A stretch of 64,000 bases of DNA from Bacillus marasmi (GTDB lineage: Bacteria > Bacillota > Bacilli > Bacillales > Cytobacillaceae), in NCBI RefSeq assembly GCF_902168435.1, contig NZ_LR656177.1, positions 62,001 through 126,000 on the forward strand, given 5' to 3'. Made by a program: the position numbers and the translations under genes. Positions 17,889 to 27,532 of this stretch are shown here, in pieces (positions within the stretch are counted from its first letter, which is position 1; each line of letters begins with the position of its first letter). The notes under the pieces were generated by a model. That model had not been told where the DNA came from and ran no database searches. It was given only the letters and a program-made list of their open reading frames with translations.

Positions 17889-19211
17889 ATGCAACTTTCA
17901 GCTGAAAAATATATCAATGTGATTCGCGGGTTAGACCCGGTTAGAGTCAATGGGAAAATAACACAAATCATCGGTCTTACTATCGAATCGCAAGGCCCTG
18001 ATGTTCGAATTGGTGAGCTGTGCTCCATCTACCCATCCAATTCACAAACCCCAATCTCTGCAGAGGTTGTTGGAATCCGTGAAAACAAAGTGCTCTTAAT
18101 GCCGCTTGGTGAAGTACGTGCCATCGGTCCTGGATGTGATGTCGTTGCCAGCGGAAAACCGATGATGGTCAAAGCAGGCTTTCAGCTGCTCGGACGAATT
18201 TTGGATGGATTAGGGCAGCCGATTGACGGCAAACCTTTACCGTTTGGTTTAGAGGAAGTCCCAACCCATGCCAAGCCCCCAAATCCGTTAACTAGACCGC
18301 GAATCCATGAGCCATTAGGGGTCGGCGTACGCGCGATTGATGGTCTCTTGACACTCGGGAAAGGGCAAAGGATGGGTATTTTTGCTGGAAGTGGTGTTGG
18401 AAAAAGCACCTTGCTTGGGATGATGTGTCGCAACACAACTGCTGATGTGAACGTTATTGCCTTAGTCGGAGAACGGGGCCGAGAAGTGCTTGATTTTATC
18501 GAACAAAACCTTGGTGAGGAAGGCTTGAAAAAGTCGGTGCTCATTTGTGCTACTTCAGACCAGCCAGCCCTGATTCGAATTAAGGCAGCGATGACCGCGA
18601 CCTCGATTGCCGAATACTTCCGGGAACAGGGAAAAGATGTCCTCCTGGTTATGGACTCTGTCACACGATTCGCAATGGCCCAGCGTGAAGTAGGCTTAGC
18701 CATCGGTGAGCCACCTACAACAAAAGGATATACACCGTCTGTATTTGCGATGTTGCCCCAATTATTAGAGCGGACAGGCACCGGACCAAAGGGCTCGATT
18801 TCTGCGATTTATACTGTCTTGGTCGATGGGGACGACATGAATGAACCGATTGCTGACGCTGTCAGGGGAATCTTGGACGGACACATTGTGCTAAACCGAG
18901 CCATTGCCGGTAAGGGAATCTTTCCAGCGATTGATGTGTTGAAAAGCGCAAGTCGTGTCATGACGGAAATCACCTCAGAAGAACACTTAAACGCTGCCAG
19001 AAACTTTAATAAATTGCTAGCTGCATTTAATGAAGCCGAGGATTTAATCAATATTGGTGCTTATAAAAAGGGTTCAAATCGTGATATCGACCTCGCTGTC
19101 CGCTTAAAGCCGCAAATCGATCAATTTTTACGGCAAGGAATCTATGAAGTTTCTAAATTAGAGGACGGCAAAGAATATTTAATATCACAGTTTGGAGGGA
19201 ATATGCGGTGA
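17889..19211 (+). CDS. fliI: Flagellum-specific ATPase FliI
   Basis: Hexameric ATPase of the flagellar export apparatus, 440 aa. Walker A is GIFAGSGVGKSTLLG (about residues 158-172), Walker B is DVLLVMDSVTRFAMAQRE, and the family QREVGLAIGEPPTTKGYTPS segment follows. The start follows GGAAGGGAG. It sits 3 bp after fliH and overlaps fliJ by 4 bp. Confidence 0.98.
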   Translation: MQLSAEKYINVIRGLDPVRVNGKITQIIGLTIESQGPDVRIGELCSIYPSNSQTPISAEVVGIRENKVLLMPLGEVRAIGPGCDVVASGKPMMVKAGFQLLGRILDGLGQPIDGKPLPFGLEEVPTHAKPPNPLTRPRIHEPLGVGVRAIDGLLTLGKGQRMGIFAGSGVGKSTLLGMMCRNTTADVNVIALVGERGREVLDFIEQNLGEEGLKKSVLICATSDQPALIRIKAAMTATSIAEYFREQGKDVLLVMDSVTRFAMAQREVGLAIGEPPTTKGYTPSVFAMLPQLLERTGTGPKGSISAIYTVLVDGDDMNEPIADAVRGILDGHIVLNRAIAGKGIFPAIDVLKSASRVMTEITSEEHLNAARNFNKLLAAFNEAEDLINIGAYKKGSNRDIDLAVRLKPQIDQFLRQGIYEVSKLEDGKEYLISQFGGNMR

Positions 19212-19642
19212 GTTTTATTTTTTCTTTTCAAAAGGTGCTTGATGTGAAGGAAAAAGAAAAAGAACTGGCAGAGCAGCAATTTGGTTCTGTTAAAAATAAA
19301 CAATTGGAACTAGAACTAAAAATGAAAGGCCTCGAATCGGAGAAGGATAAGGCATTTCACCAATACGACCATGTCAATCGTAAGACTGTAATGGAAATCA
19401 TGGAATTTCAACAAGGAATTGACCATGTAAACCATCAGCTAAAGCAATTGGAAATTCAATCTCAGCTCATTGAACAAGAGGTTGAAAAGCAACAGCAGGT
19501 TTTGATTGAAAAATCAAAGGAAGCCAAAATGTGGAACCAATGGAAGGCTAAATCAAAGCTTGCCTTTGAGACAATGGTCAACCAGAAGGAACAAGCGATG
19601 TTGGATGAAATGGCTGTTATTCGTCATTCCAGGAGGCATTAA
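19208..19642 (+). CDS. fliJ: Flagellar export chaperone FliJ
   Basis: Coiled-coil stalk protein of the export ATPase, 144 aa, almost entirely helical with Glu/Gln/Lys heptads. The N terminus SFIFSFQKVLDVKEKEKELA is typical of the family. GTG 19208 overlaps the fliI stop region (ATGCGGTGAG), so translation is coupled. Confidence 0.94.
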   Translation: MSFIFSFQKVLDVKEKEKELAEQQFGSVKNKQLELELKMKGLESEKDKAFHQYDHVNRKTVMEIMEFQQGIDHVNHQLKQLEIQSQLIEQEVEKQQQVLIEKSKEAKMWNQWKAKSKLAFETMVNQKEQAMLDEMAVIRHSRRH

Positions 19643-19653
19643 GGAGAAATCAA

Positions 19654-20286
19654 ATGGATGATAAGCCCCGAGGGAAATTGGCGTCCCTGTTATATGTAGC
19701 GATTGTCCCGGTATTCTTTACGTCTGTTTTCTGTTTGATTTTTATTTTCGCATTAGATATTCCGGTTAAGCAGACCTTGAAGGACTGGGGAAACAACATA
19801 CCGGTTGTTCGGGACATGATTCCAGGGGAGTCAAGTTCGCAAAAGAACACGATTTTCGACCTGAAACAAGAATTAGAAGAGATGAACAATTTGATTGCTG
19901 ACCAAAAAGAAGAGCTTGATGAGCAGCAAAGTAAAATTAAGCAGCTCACGAAAAGCAATCAAAGATTAAAAGACCAATTAACAGAAAAACGCTCAGTTGA
20001 ATACGACAAGCAAGTCAAAAAGGTAGCTGAAATTTACGCTGATATACCTGCTTCAAAGGCTGCGGCGATGATAGAGACGTTGTCGATTGAGGAAGCTACT
20101 TTAACGATTTCGATGTTAAAGCAAAGCCAGCAAAGCAGCATTCTCGCTAGTATGAAGGATCCAAAGCTGGCTGCGAAAATTACGATGATTTTAAAGGAGC
20201 TTGCCTTAGTGAGCGAAAAGGATCCAACTGTACTTCAAGAAAAAATCCAGGAAATCGTCCAACAGCAACAGCAAGCTACACCATAA
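19654..20286 (+). CDS. YlxF/MotE-like membrane protein (MgtE_N-like domain), copy 1
   Basis: A 210-aa protein with one membrane helix at about residues 12-35, a coiled coil (about 65-115) and a C-terminal MgtE-N-like helical domain (KVAEIYADIPASKAAAMIE, then AKITMILKELA). This is the layout of B. subtilis YlxF, which lies between fliJ and fliK, and of MotE, a periplasmic chaperone of MotC in other bacteria; the role in Firmicutes is unclear. It follows fliJ as expected, but fliK does not follow. A paralogue sits just before fliK at 31360. Confidence 0.85.
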   Translation: MDDKPRGKLASLLYVAIVPVFFTSVFCLIFIFALDIPVKQTLKDWGNNIPVVRDMIPGESSSQKNTIFDLKQELEEMNNLIADQKEELDEQQSKIKQLTKSNQRLKDQLTEKRSVEYDKQVKKVAEIYADIPASKAAAMIETLSIEEATLTISMLKQSQQSSILASMKDPKLAAKITMILKELALVSEKDPTVLQEKIQEIVQQQQQATP

Positions 20287-20329
20287 CAACATTTTACTAG
20301 AGGAAGTAACTCCAAGGAAGGAGACCAGC

Positions 20330-20893
20330 ATGAAACGTTTTATCTTTGTATTTTTACTGCTATTTTCCCTATTTTCATATCAATCCACAAGTTTTGCCTC
20401 AGGTTCAACTTCTGACGGGGATACTTCCGTCTATGATGCTATCGAAAAGGGCGAGAAATCATCTAAAAAAGAGCCATCACAACCAACTGATAGCCCGCAA
20501 GCTTCGTTATTTTCCTCATTCATTAAATTTATCTTTTCGTTTGCTTTAGTCATTGGCTTATTATTTTTGCTCATGAACTATTTATCGAAACGAAATCGTA
20601 GTTTCCAAAGCAATGGACCGATCCTTTCACTTGGAGGTCAAACTTTAGGCAATAATCGTTCCCTGCAGGTCGTGTTGATTGGCCAAACGATTTACATTGT
20701 CGGAGTCGGCGATCAAATCTCGTTGATTCGCACGATTGAAAAAGGTGAGGAATATCAATCCTTGCTGGAGGGCTTTGAAAATCAAGCGGAAGTGATCACG
20801 CCGAAATGGCTGACACTAGATTCCAAGAAAAAGTGGTTTAACGTTTTAAAGAAAAACTTAAATAAATTTAACAAACATAATGGTGAGGAGTAA
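20330..20893 (+). CDS. fliO: Flagellar export component FliO (FliZ)
   Basis: Membrane protein needed for assembly of the FliP pore; called FliZ in B. subtilis. It is 187 aa, with a signal peptide (residues 1-24, cleavage near FAS), an acidic Ser-rich linker, a membrane helix at about 65-84, and a small FliO beta domain (GPILSLGGQTLGNNRSLQVV). ATG 20330 follows AAGGAGA. It is 6 bp before fliP. Confidence 0.92.
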   Translation: MKRFIFVFLLLFSLFSYQSTSFASGSTSDGDTSVYDAIEKGEKSSKKEPSQPTDSPQASLFSSFIKFIFSFALVIGLLFLLMNYLSKRNRSFQSNGPILSLGGQTLGNNRSLQVVLIGQTIYIVGVGDQISLIRTIEKGEEYQSLLEGFENQAEVITPKWLTLDSKKKWFNVLKKNLNKFNKHNGEE

Positions 20894-20898
20894 TAGGT

Positions 20899-21648
20899 AT
20901 GATTCGTAAATTAGCTTTTTTAGTACCGCTTCTTACCTTTAGCTTTTTCACGTTTGCATATGCCGAGGATCCGATTTCATCACTGATTCCTGGAATTGAA
21001 ATCGGAGGTAGCGAGGACCCCGAAAACGTCGGCAATACGCTAAAAATTATTTTGTTAATTACGATTTTATCCATCGCCCCGGCGATTCTCGTCTTAATGA
21101 CAAGCTTCACACGAATTATCGTTGTGTTAGGATTTGTCCGCAACGCGCTCGGAACGCAGCAAATCCCGCCTAACCAAGTATTAATTGGCTTAGCGTTATT
21201 TATGACCTTTTTTATCATGGGACCAGTTATCTCAGAAGTAAATGATGTGGCATTTAAACCATTGATGGAAGGTACGATTTCACAAACGGAGGCGTACGAA
21301 GCGGCAAGTGTCCCGTTGAAGGAGTTCATGACGAAGCACACCCGTGAGAAGGATTTAGCGCTGTTTATGGATTACGCGCAAATGGAGCGCCCTGAAAGCA
21401 TTAAGGATATTCCGATGAATGCGTTAGTTCCAGCGTTTGCGATTAGCGAATTGAAAACAGCGTTTCAAATGGGGTTTCTAGTATTTGTGCCGTTTCTAGT
21501 CATCGATATGATCGTTTCGAGTGTACTGATGTCCATGGGTATGATGATGCTACCTCCGGTAATGATCTCGTTACCGTTTAAAATATTGTTGTTCATCCTA
21601 GTCGACGGCTGGCATTTAATTGTAAAATCCTTGCTCGTGAGTTTCTAG
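20899..21648 (+). CDS. fliP: Flagellar export pore protein FliP
   Basis: Core subunit of the export gate, 249 aa. An N-terminal signal sequence is followed by the family motifs SFTRIIVVLGFVRNALGTQQ, PPNQVLIGLALFMTFF and PFLVIDMIVSSVLMSMGMMM. It is followed not directly by fliQ but by a 130-bp repeat element (21682-21813), which separates two genes that are normally adjacent. Confidence 0.97.
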   Translation: MIRKLAFLVPLLTFSFFTFAYAEDPISSLIPGIEIGGSEDPENVGNTLKIILLITILSIAPAILVLMTSFTRIIVVLGFVRNALGTQQIPPNQVLIGLALFMTFFIMGPVISEVNDVAFKPLMEGTISQTEAYEAASVPLKEFMTKHTREKDLALFMDYAQMERPESIKDIPMNALVPAFAISELKTAFQMGFLVFVPFLVIDMIVSSVLMSMGMMMLPPVMISLPFKILLFILVDGWHLIVKSLLVSF

Positions 21649-21681
21649 TATTCGTAAATAAACGAATTGATTTTACGCAGT

Positions 21682-21813
21682 GTTGATTGGAGCGGAGGGC
21701 ACGAAGACTCCTGCGGGAGCAGTGGGACAGGTGAGACCCCACAGGCGCTAAAGCGCCGAGGAGGCTCACCGCCCACCCCTAAGGTCCGCGAAGTGCCCGG
21801 AGCGGAAATCAAC
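21682..21813 (+). repeat. Dispersed repeat A, copy 4, inside the fli operon
   Basis: GTTGATTGGAG ... GCGGAAATCAAC, about 132 bp, with CTCCTGCGGGAG and GAGGAGGCTCACC arms. It lies between fliP and fliQ on the transcribed strand, with no terminator T-run. Confidence 0.9.
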
Positions 21814-21855
21814 ACTAATTTGTAAAAACAGCCTTTAGTAAAGGAAGTATGATGG

Positions 21856-22125
21856 ATGACTACTGAAATGATTTTACGGATTGCTCAGGAAGCTATATAC
21901 ACGATTTTAATCGTCATCGCACCTATTTGTGGTGTAGCGCTTGGGGTTGGTTTATTGGTCAGTATATTCCAAGCAACCACGCAAATTCAGGAACAGACGC
22001 TGGCGTTTGTTCCGAAAATTATTGCCGTTTTCCTGGCAATTTTATTCTTTGGAACATGGATGCTCGAGCGCGTTGTAAATTTCACACAAAACCTATTGGG
22101 AAATCTTTCTCAATTTGTGGGGTAG
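21856..22125 (+). CDS. fliQ: Flagellar export pore protein FliQ
   Basis: Small two-helix export-gate subunit, 89 aa, usual length. Motifs: IAPICGVALGVGLLVSIFQA and TQIQEQTLAFVPKIIAVFLA. Start ATG 21856 follows AAAGGAAG. It ends 4 bp before fliR. Confidence 0.97.
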   Translation: MTTEMILRIAQEAIYTILIVIAPICGVALGVGLLVSIFQATTQIQEQTLAFVPKIIAVFLAILFFGTWMLERVVNFTQNLLGNLSQFVG

Positions 22126-22129
22126 CAGG

Positions 22130-22912
22130 ATGATCATTGATATTGCATCATGGTGGAGCTTTTTGCTCATCTTTGTTCGAATCACAACCTTTATGGTTAC
22201 CGCCCCGATTTTTTCAGGCCGGCAAATACCGAACCAATACAAGGTAACGCTAGGAATCATACTCAGTCTGTTATCAGTAGGTTTGGTTGAGGGCCCAGCT
22301 GACATTGAAGCCTGGTCTGACTGGACGCTATCGGTCATGATTTTGAAAGAATTTTTAGTAGGGCTCGTGTTGGGAATGGTAGCAAGCATCTTCTTTTATG
22401 CCGTTCAAATGGCCGGCTCCTTGATGGATTTACTGATTGGTTTTTCAATGGCGACCCTTTATGACCCGAGCTTTGGAACTAATACTCAGTTGACAGGTCG
22501 CTTTAAAAATATCGTTGCCTTTCTAGTCTTGTTTTCAATCGATGGGCATCACCTACTTATTCGCGGAATCTTGACGAGCTTTGAGTGGGTTGCACTGGAT
22601 GCAGCTGTACCAGCCTGGCTCGATGGTCGTCTATCTACGTTTATACTAGAATGCCTCACCCAAATGTTTATGATTGGCTTTATGATGGCGGCCCCTATTG
22701 TTGGGACACTCTTTATTGTCGATGTCGCACTGGGGATTGTCTCACGAACTGTACCGCAAATGAACATGTTTACCGTGTTCCCGCCAATCAAAATTTTGGT
22801 GCATTTTTCGGTTTATATTTTTGTACTGCCAAGTTTCTTTTATTTATTAAAACTATTATTTGAAAACATGTTTGATTCGATGTTTTCCATTCTGAAATTA
22901 ATGGGGGCATAA
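22130..22912 (+). CDS. fliR: Flagellar export pore protein FliR
   Basis: Polytopic membrane subunit of the export gate, 260 aa, with about six hydrophobic helices. Recognisable segments are FVRITTFMVTAPIFSGRQIP, LKEFLVGLVLGMVASIFFYA and AAPIVGTLFIVDVALGIVSR. ATG 22130 is preferred to the in-frame upstream codon at 22115, which lies inside fliQ. 2 bp before flhB. Confidence 0.96.
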   Translation: MIIDIASWWSFLLIFVRITTFMVTAPIFSGRQIPNQYKVTLGIILSLLSVGLVEGPADIEAWSDWTLSVMILKEFLVGLVLGMVASIFFYAVQMAGSLMDLLIGFSMATLYDPSFGTNTQLTGRFKNIVAFLVLFSIDGHHLLIRGILTSFEWVALDAAVPAWLDGRLSTFILECLTQMFMIGFMMAAPIVGTLFIVDVALGIVSRTVPQMNMFTVFPPIKILVHFSVYIFVLPSFFYLLKLLFENMFDSMFSILKLMGA

Positions 22913-22914
22913 GC

Positions 22915-24006
22915 ATGCTTCGCTTAGATTTACAATTCTTTTCTGGTGAAAAAACAGAAAAAGCGACCCCCCATAAACGTCGGGAGGCAAGGAAAAAGGG
23001 CCAGGTTGCCAAGAGCATGGAGGTCTCAAGCGCCTTAACGCTGTTGCTGTGCTTTTCCTACCTCATGATTGCTGGGCAAAGCTTTATTGAAGGCTGTATG
23101 AATATATTCAAACGAAGCTTTTCGGAATATATGCTATGGGAGTTGTCAATTGACAACACGAAGCTCCTCTTTACTCAATTATTATGGGAAACCGTAAAAC
23201 TAGTCGGGCCGTTATTCGGCGTGGCGATGGTTGCTGGATTAATCGCCAATTATATGCAGGTTGGTTTCATGATTAACACTGAAGCTTTAAAGATGAAGCT
23301 TGAAAAAATCAATCCAATTAGCGGTTTTAAAAGATTATTTTCACTGCGTTCGCTTGTTGAATTAATTAAATCAATCTTAAAAATGTCAATCGTCGGTGGT
23401 ATCGCCTTTTGGGTCGTATGGCGCCAAATGGACGAGCTGCTGAAAATTGGGAATAAAAGCATTTGGGACGCAGCGCGTTTTATAGGTTCGCTGGCGATTC
23501 AAATCGGTATGGTTGTTGCAATTCTCTTAATTGTTCTTGCTGCAGCCGATTATCTTTACCAGAAATTTGACCATGAAAAAAAGCTCCGGATGTCAAAGCA
23601 AGACATCAAGGATGAATATAAAAAGATGGAAGGGGACCCATTCATTAAGGGTCAGAGACGGGCGAAGCAGCGTCAAATGGCGATGAATCGAATGATTTCA
23701 GAAGTGCCAACGGCTGATGTTGTCATCACCAACCCGACTCACTTTGCTGTCGCTATCCGTTACGATTTTGACACGATGGCAGCGCCTGAGGTTATTGCCA
23801 AAGGCCAAGACCATGTTGCTTTAAAAATTAAAGAAATTGCCAAAGAGCATAAAATTATGACGGTTGAAAACAAACCGCTTGCTCGAAGTCTATTTGCCAG
23901 CTGTGAAATTGGGGATACGATTCCTGAGGAATTATTTAATGCAGTCGGTGAAATTTTAGCTTATGTATACTTCCAAGAAGGTCGGTATAAGGAGATGAAA
24001 TCATGA
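22915..24006 (+). CDS. flhB: Flagellar export switch protein FlhB
   Basis: Membrane protein that controls substrate switching from hook to filament, 363 aa. N-terminal EKTEKATPHKRREARKKGQV, four membrane helices, and the self-cleavage site NPTHFAVAIRYD (cleavage between N and P of NPTH) near residue 275 are all present. Overlaps flhA by 4 bp. Confidence 0.97.
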   Translation: MLRLDLQFFSGEKTEKATPHKRREARKKGQVAKSMEVSSALTLLLCFSYLMIAGQSFIEGCMNIFKRSFSEYMLWELSIDNTKLLFTQLLWETVKLVGPLFGVAMVAGLIANYMQVGFMINTEALKMKLEKINPISGFKRLFSLRSLVELIKSILKMSIVGGIAFWVVWRQMDELLKIGNKSIWDAARFIGSLAIQIGMVVAILLIVLAAADYLYQKFDHEKKLRMSKQDIKDEYKKMEGDPFIKGQRRAKQRQMAMNRMISEVPTADVVITNPTHFAVAIRYDFDTMAAPEVIAKGQDHVALKIKEIAKEHKIMTVENKPLARSLFASCEIGDTIPEELFNAVGEILAYVYFQEGRYKEMKS

Positions 24007-26036
24007 AAATAAAAGATATGGCAGTGCCGATAGTTGTCATTTTAATTGTGGCCATGATGATTATCCCTTTGCCAACTTTATTATTAGATTTTCTATTAAT
24101 CTTTAACATTTCATTATCAATTATGATTTTGCTAGTTTCAATGAACACGAAGGAAGCGCTCGATTTCTCGATTTTTCCAACAGCGCTTTTGCTTGCGACA
24201 TTATTCAGACTCGCTTTAAATGTATCGACAACCCGCTCGATTTTATCAAAAGCAGATGGAGGAGCGGTTATTGAGACGTTCGGTTCCTTCGTTATTGGCG
24301 GGAACGCCGTCATTGGTTTCGTCGTGTTCTTAATTCTCGTCATCATTCAATTTATCGTTATTACCAAAGGTTCGGAACGTGTGGCTGAGGTAACAGCACG
24401 TTTTACATTAGACGCGATGCCAGGTAAGCAAATGAGTATTGATGCGGATATGAATGCCGGCTTAATCAGTGAACATGATGCGCGGGAACGCCGTAAGAAA
24501 ATTGAACAGGAAGCGGATTTCTACGGAGCGATGGATGGTGCCAGTAAATTCGTAAAAGGAGATGCCATCGCCGGGATTGTCATCCTATTAATCAATATTA
24601 TTGGTGGCTTTGCGATTGGTATGGCGATTCATGGAATGGGATTTCAGGAAGCGCTTAGCACTTTCACGCTTTTATCAGTCGGGGATGGTTTAGTCAGCCA
24701 GGTACCCGCCTTATTGATCTCGACAGCAACTGGTATTACTGTAACGAGGGCCGCATCAGACGGTGATTTAGGCACAGACATTTTACAGCAAATTTTTTCA
24801 TACCCAAAACAACTTTATATGGTAGCTGGAACGATTTTAGCTCTAGGTGTGTTTACACCAATCGGTCTTTTGTTGACGTTACCAGTGGCCGGGATTATGG
24901 CCTATGCTGCATACAAGATGCAGCAGAACATGAAGAAGGAAGAAGCACGGTTGGAACAGGCTGAAATTCAAGAGACGGAGGAGGATATTCGAAGCCCTGA
25001 GACGGTTATCAATCTCCTTCAGCTCGATACATTGGAGCTTGAAATCGGCTATGGCCTCATTCCCTTAGCGGATACGAAGCAAGGTGGAGATATCCTTGAC
25101 CGAATTGTGATGATCCGCCGCCAATTTGCGATTGAATTAGGTTTAGTCATACCGACGATCAGGATTCGCGATAATTTGCAGCTCCAGCCGAATGAATATG
25201 TGCTGAAATTCCGAGGTAGTAAAATCGCCACGGGTGAAGTGTACTTGGATCATTATTTAGCGATGAACCAAGGACCGTCAAGCGATGATATTGACGGAAT
25301 CAAGGTCATTGAACCTGCATTTGGAATCCCGGCGATTTGGGTCAATATGGAGGAAAAGCAAAAAGCCGAACTGCTTGGCTATATGATTGTCGATCCTCCG
25401 TCCGTGATTGCAACTCATTTAACCGAAGTATTAAAACGTTATGCACATCAATTGCTTCGTCGTGAAGAAACGAAGGAATTAGTCGATAATCTCAAAGAAA
25501 CGCACCCAGCTCTTGTTGAGGAGCTCGTCCCAAATTTAATGACAATTGGCGAGATTCAAAAGGTACTGCAAAACTTGCTGCGTGAACAAATTTCCATTCG
25601 CGATTTAGCAGCAATTTTTGAAACATTAGCGGATTACTCCGTTTATACAAAGGACCCACGAGTATTAACAGAGTATGTGCGCCAGTCGTTAACACGTCAA
25701 ATCACCGAGCAATATACGGAAAATGGAATCATCCAAGTTTTAACTGCAGGGGCAACCTTGGAAAAAGGAATCTCAGACAGCATCCAGCAAAGCGAAGCGG
25801 GTGGATATTACTTAGCGATGGACCCGCAGCTTTCTCGAAAAATTACGGAAGTGCTTAAAACTCATATCGAACAAATTATCAATGCCGGTGGACAGCCAAT
25901 CTTCCTAACTTCTCCGCAAATTCGGATGTATTTAAAACAGTTAGTAGATAAAATCATGCCGGTTGTGCCAGTTCTTGCCTACACCGAATTGGAGCCAGAT
26001 ACTGAGATTCAGAGTATAGGAGTGGTGAACATATGA
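24003..26036 (+). CDS. flhA: Flagellar export gate protein FlhA
   Basis: Largest export-gate subunit, 677 aa, the same length as its Bacillus counterparts. Eight hydrophobic helices occupy the first about 310 residues, with the conserved FHIPEP-type cytoplasmic loop represented by RFTLDAMPGKQMSIDADMNA. The soluble C-terminal substrate-docking domain begins near residue 330. Overlaps both flhB and flhF by 4 bp. Confidence 0.98.
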   Translation: MKIKDMAVPIVVILIVAMMIIPLPTLLLDFLLIFNISLSIMILLVSMNTKEALDFSIFPTALLLATLFRLALNVSTTRSILSKADGGAVIETFGSFVIGGNAVIGFVVFLILVIIQFIVITKGSERVAEVTARFTLDAMPGKQMSIDADMNAGLISEHDARERRKKIEQEADFYGAMDGASKFVKGDAIAGIVILLINIIGGFAIGMAIHGMGFQEALSTFTLLSVGDGLVSQVPALLISTATGITVTRAASDGDLGTDILQQIFSYPKQLYMVAGTILALGVFTPIGLLLTLPVAGIMAYAAYKMQQNMKKEEARLEQAEIQETEEDIRSPETVINLLQLDTLELEIGYGLIPLADTKQGGDILDRIVMIRRQFAIELGLVIPTIRIRDNLQLQPNEYVLKFRGSKIATGEVYLDHYLAMNQGPSSDDIDGIKVIEPAFGIPAIWVNMEEKQKAELLGYMIVDPPSVIATHLTEVLKRYAHQLLRREETKELVDNLKETHPALVEELVPNLMTIGEIQKVLQNLLREQISIRDLAAIFETLADYSVYTKDPRVLTEYVRQSLTRQITEQYTENGIIQVLTAGATLEKGISDSIQQSEAGGYYLAMDPQLSRKITEVLKTHIEQIINAGGQPIFLTSPQIRMYLKQLVDKIMPVVPVLAYTELEPDTEIQSIGVVNI

Positions 26037-27532
26037 AAACGAAAAAAATCGTAGCAGATTCTATGCCGCAAGCGTTAAAGATGGTACGTCAGGAATTAGG
26101 AGATAACGCGATTATCGTTAACACGGCTGTTGTAAAAACCGGTGGATTGTTTGGGCTGTTCGCGAAACAAAAATATGAAGTAACGGCATACTCAATTGAT
26201 GCTTACAGGGATCGCCCTGAGCCGAAGTTTTCCGTTGAATTAAAAAGCAAACCTGACAGACAAGCTCCAGCCATCAATACATTTGAACCAATGAACGGTG
26301 AGAAGGACCAACCTTCCTCCGGATTTCATAGCAAGCCGCAGAATTTATATCAATACTATTCACAGCAAGCGCCGGCAGAGCAGGTCCAACAACAAGCAGC
26401 AGCACCGACTGCTCAGGAGAAACCAAAAGCGGCACCAGTACCACCAACAGTGGAACGGAGCGAACCAGTTGCTCAACCTCAACAAGTGAATGAGGAATTC
26501 ATTCCTCTTTTTGAAAAATCAAAGCCGGAAAGCGCACCAATGGCTCAAGCGAAAAACGAAACGATTAATAAAATCAATAACAATCCCGATAGCAGGAATG
26601 AAGACTCTAGCAATAATCAGGTACTCGATGAGCTTCAGCAAATGCGCAAAATGATGATGACATACATGATGGCTGACAAAGCAAGCAGTATCATGCCAGC
26701 GCCCGTAGCAAAATGGGTAAACCAATTGAAAAAACAGGGTATCGATGATGAAATCATTCAGCATATAGTTGATCACGTGCTTCAGAAGCATGAGGACATC
26801 AATGCTGTCGATCAACATACACTCAAGCAGGAAATCGGTGAAATGATGCTGCAAATCATCATGAAACGAGTTCCAGAATCCATCGCTGTTGATGAAAAAA
26901 CACGAATGATTAACATGATTGGTCCAACCGGTGTCGGTAAAACAACATCAATTGCCAAGCTTGCAACCGAACAGGTGTTAAAGCAGAAGCGCCGCGTTGC
27001 AATGATTACCACTGATGTGTACAGGATTGCGGCTGTTGAACAGCTAAAAACGTATGCTGGAATTTTGAACGTCCCAATTGAAGTCGTTCGTTCTGCAGAG
27101 GAATTAAAGCTTGTTCTTGATAAGCTTACACATTATGACTTAATTTACATGGATACAACCGGACGCAATTACAAGGAAGATAAATACCGTGAATCTATTA
27201 ATCAATATTTAGACCATCCTTTCCAAAATGATAATTATTTGGTGCTAAGTTTGACGACAAAGTATGAAGATATGCAATTATTGCTAAATGAATTTGAGAA
27301 TAGTCCGATAAATAAATTGATTCTTACTAAATTTGATGAAACAAGCAGCTATGGTTCGATTTTGAATATCGCTTACAAGTATCCTTATCAAATTGCTTAC
27401 CTTACCAATGGCCAAAGTGTACCAGAGGATATTTTAGCGTTCGACGCTGAGCTGATTGTGAACCACATATTAGGAAGTGATAATAGCGATGGATCAAGCA
27501 CAAACCCTCAGGGAATATATGCATCGATTTAG
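26033..27532 (+). CDS. flhF: SRP-family GTPase FlhF with long linker
   Basis: GTPase that helps place and number flagella. The C-terminal NG domain has the P-loop MIGPTGVGKTTSIAKLA (about residues 298-314), ITTDVYRIAAVEQL and DTTGR. The N-terminal basic B domain (KKIVADSMPQALKMVRQELG) is normal. Between them is a Pro/Gln/Ala-rich, probably disordered linker of about 130 residues, so the protein is 499 aa compared with about 366 in B. subtilis. Overlaps flhG by 44 bp. Confidence 0.95.
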   Translation: MKTKKIVADSMPQALKMVRQELGDNAIIVNTAVVKTGGLFGLFAKQKYEVTAYSIDAYRDRPEPKFSVELKSKPDRQAPAINTFEPMNGEKDQPSSGFHSKPQNLYQYYSQQAPAEQVQQQAAAPTAQEKPKAAPVPPTVERSEPVAQPQQVNEEFIPLFEKSKPESAPMAQAKNETINKINNNPDSRNEDSSNNQVLDELQQMRKMMMTYMMADKASSIMPAPVAKWVNQLKKQGIDDEIIQHIVDHVLQKHEDINAVDQHTLKQEIGEMMLQIIMKRVPESIAVDEKTRMINMIGPTGVGKTTSIAKLATEQVLKQKRRVAMITTDVYRIAAVEQLKTYAGILNVPIEVVRSAEELKLVLDKLTHYDLIYMDTTGRNYKEDKYRESINQYLDHPFQNDNYLVLSLTTKYEDMQLLLNEFENSPINKLILTKFDETSSYGSILNIAYKYPYQIAYLTNGQSVPEDILAFDAELIVNHILGSDNSDGSSTNPQGIYASI

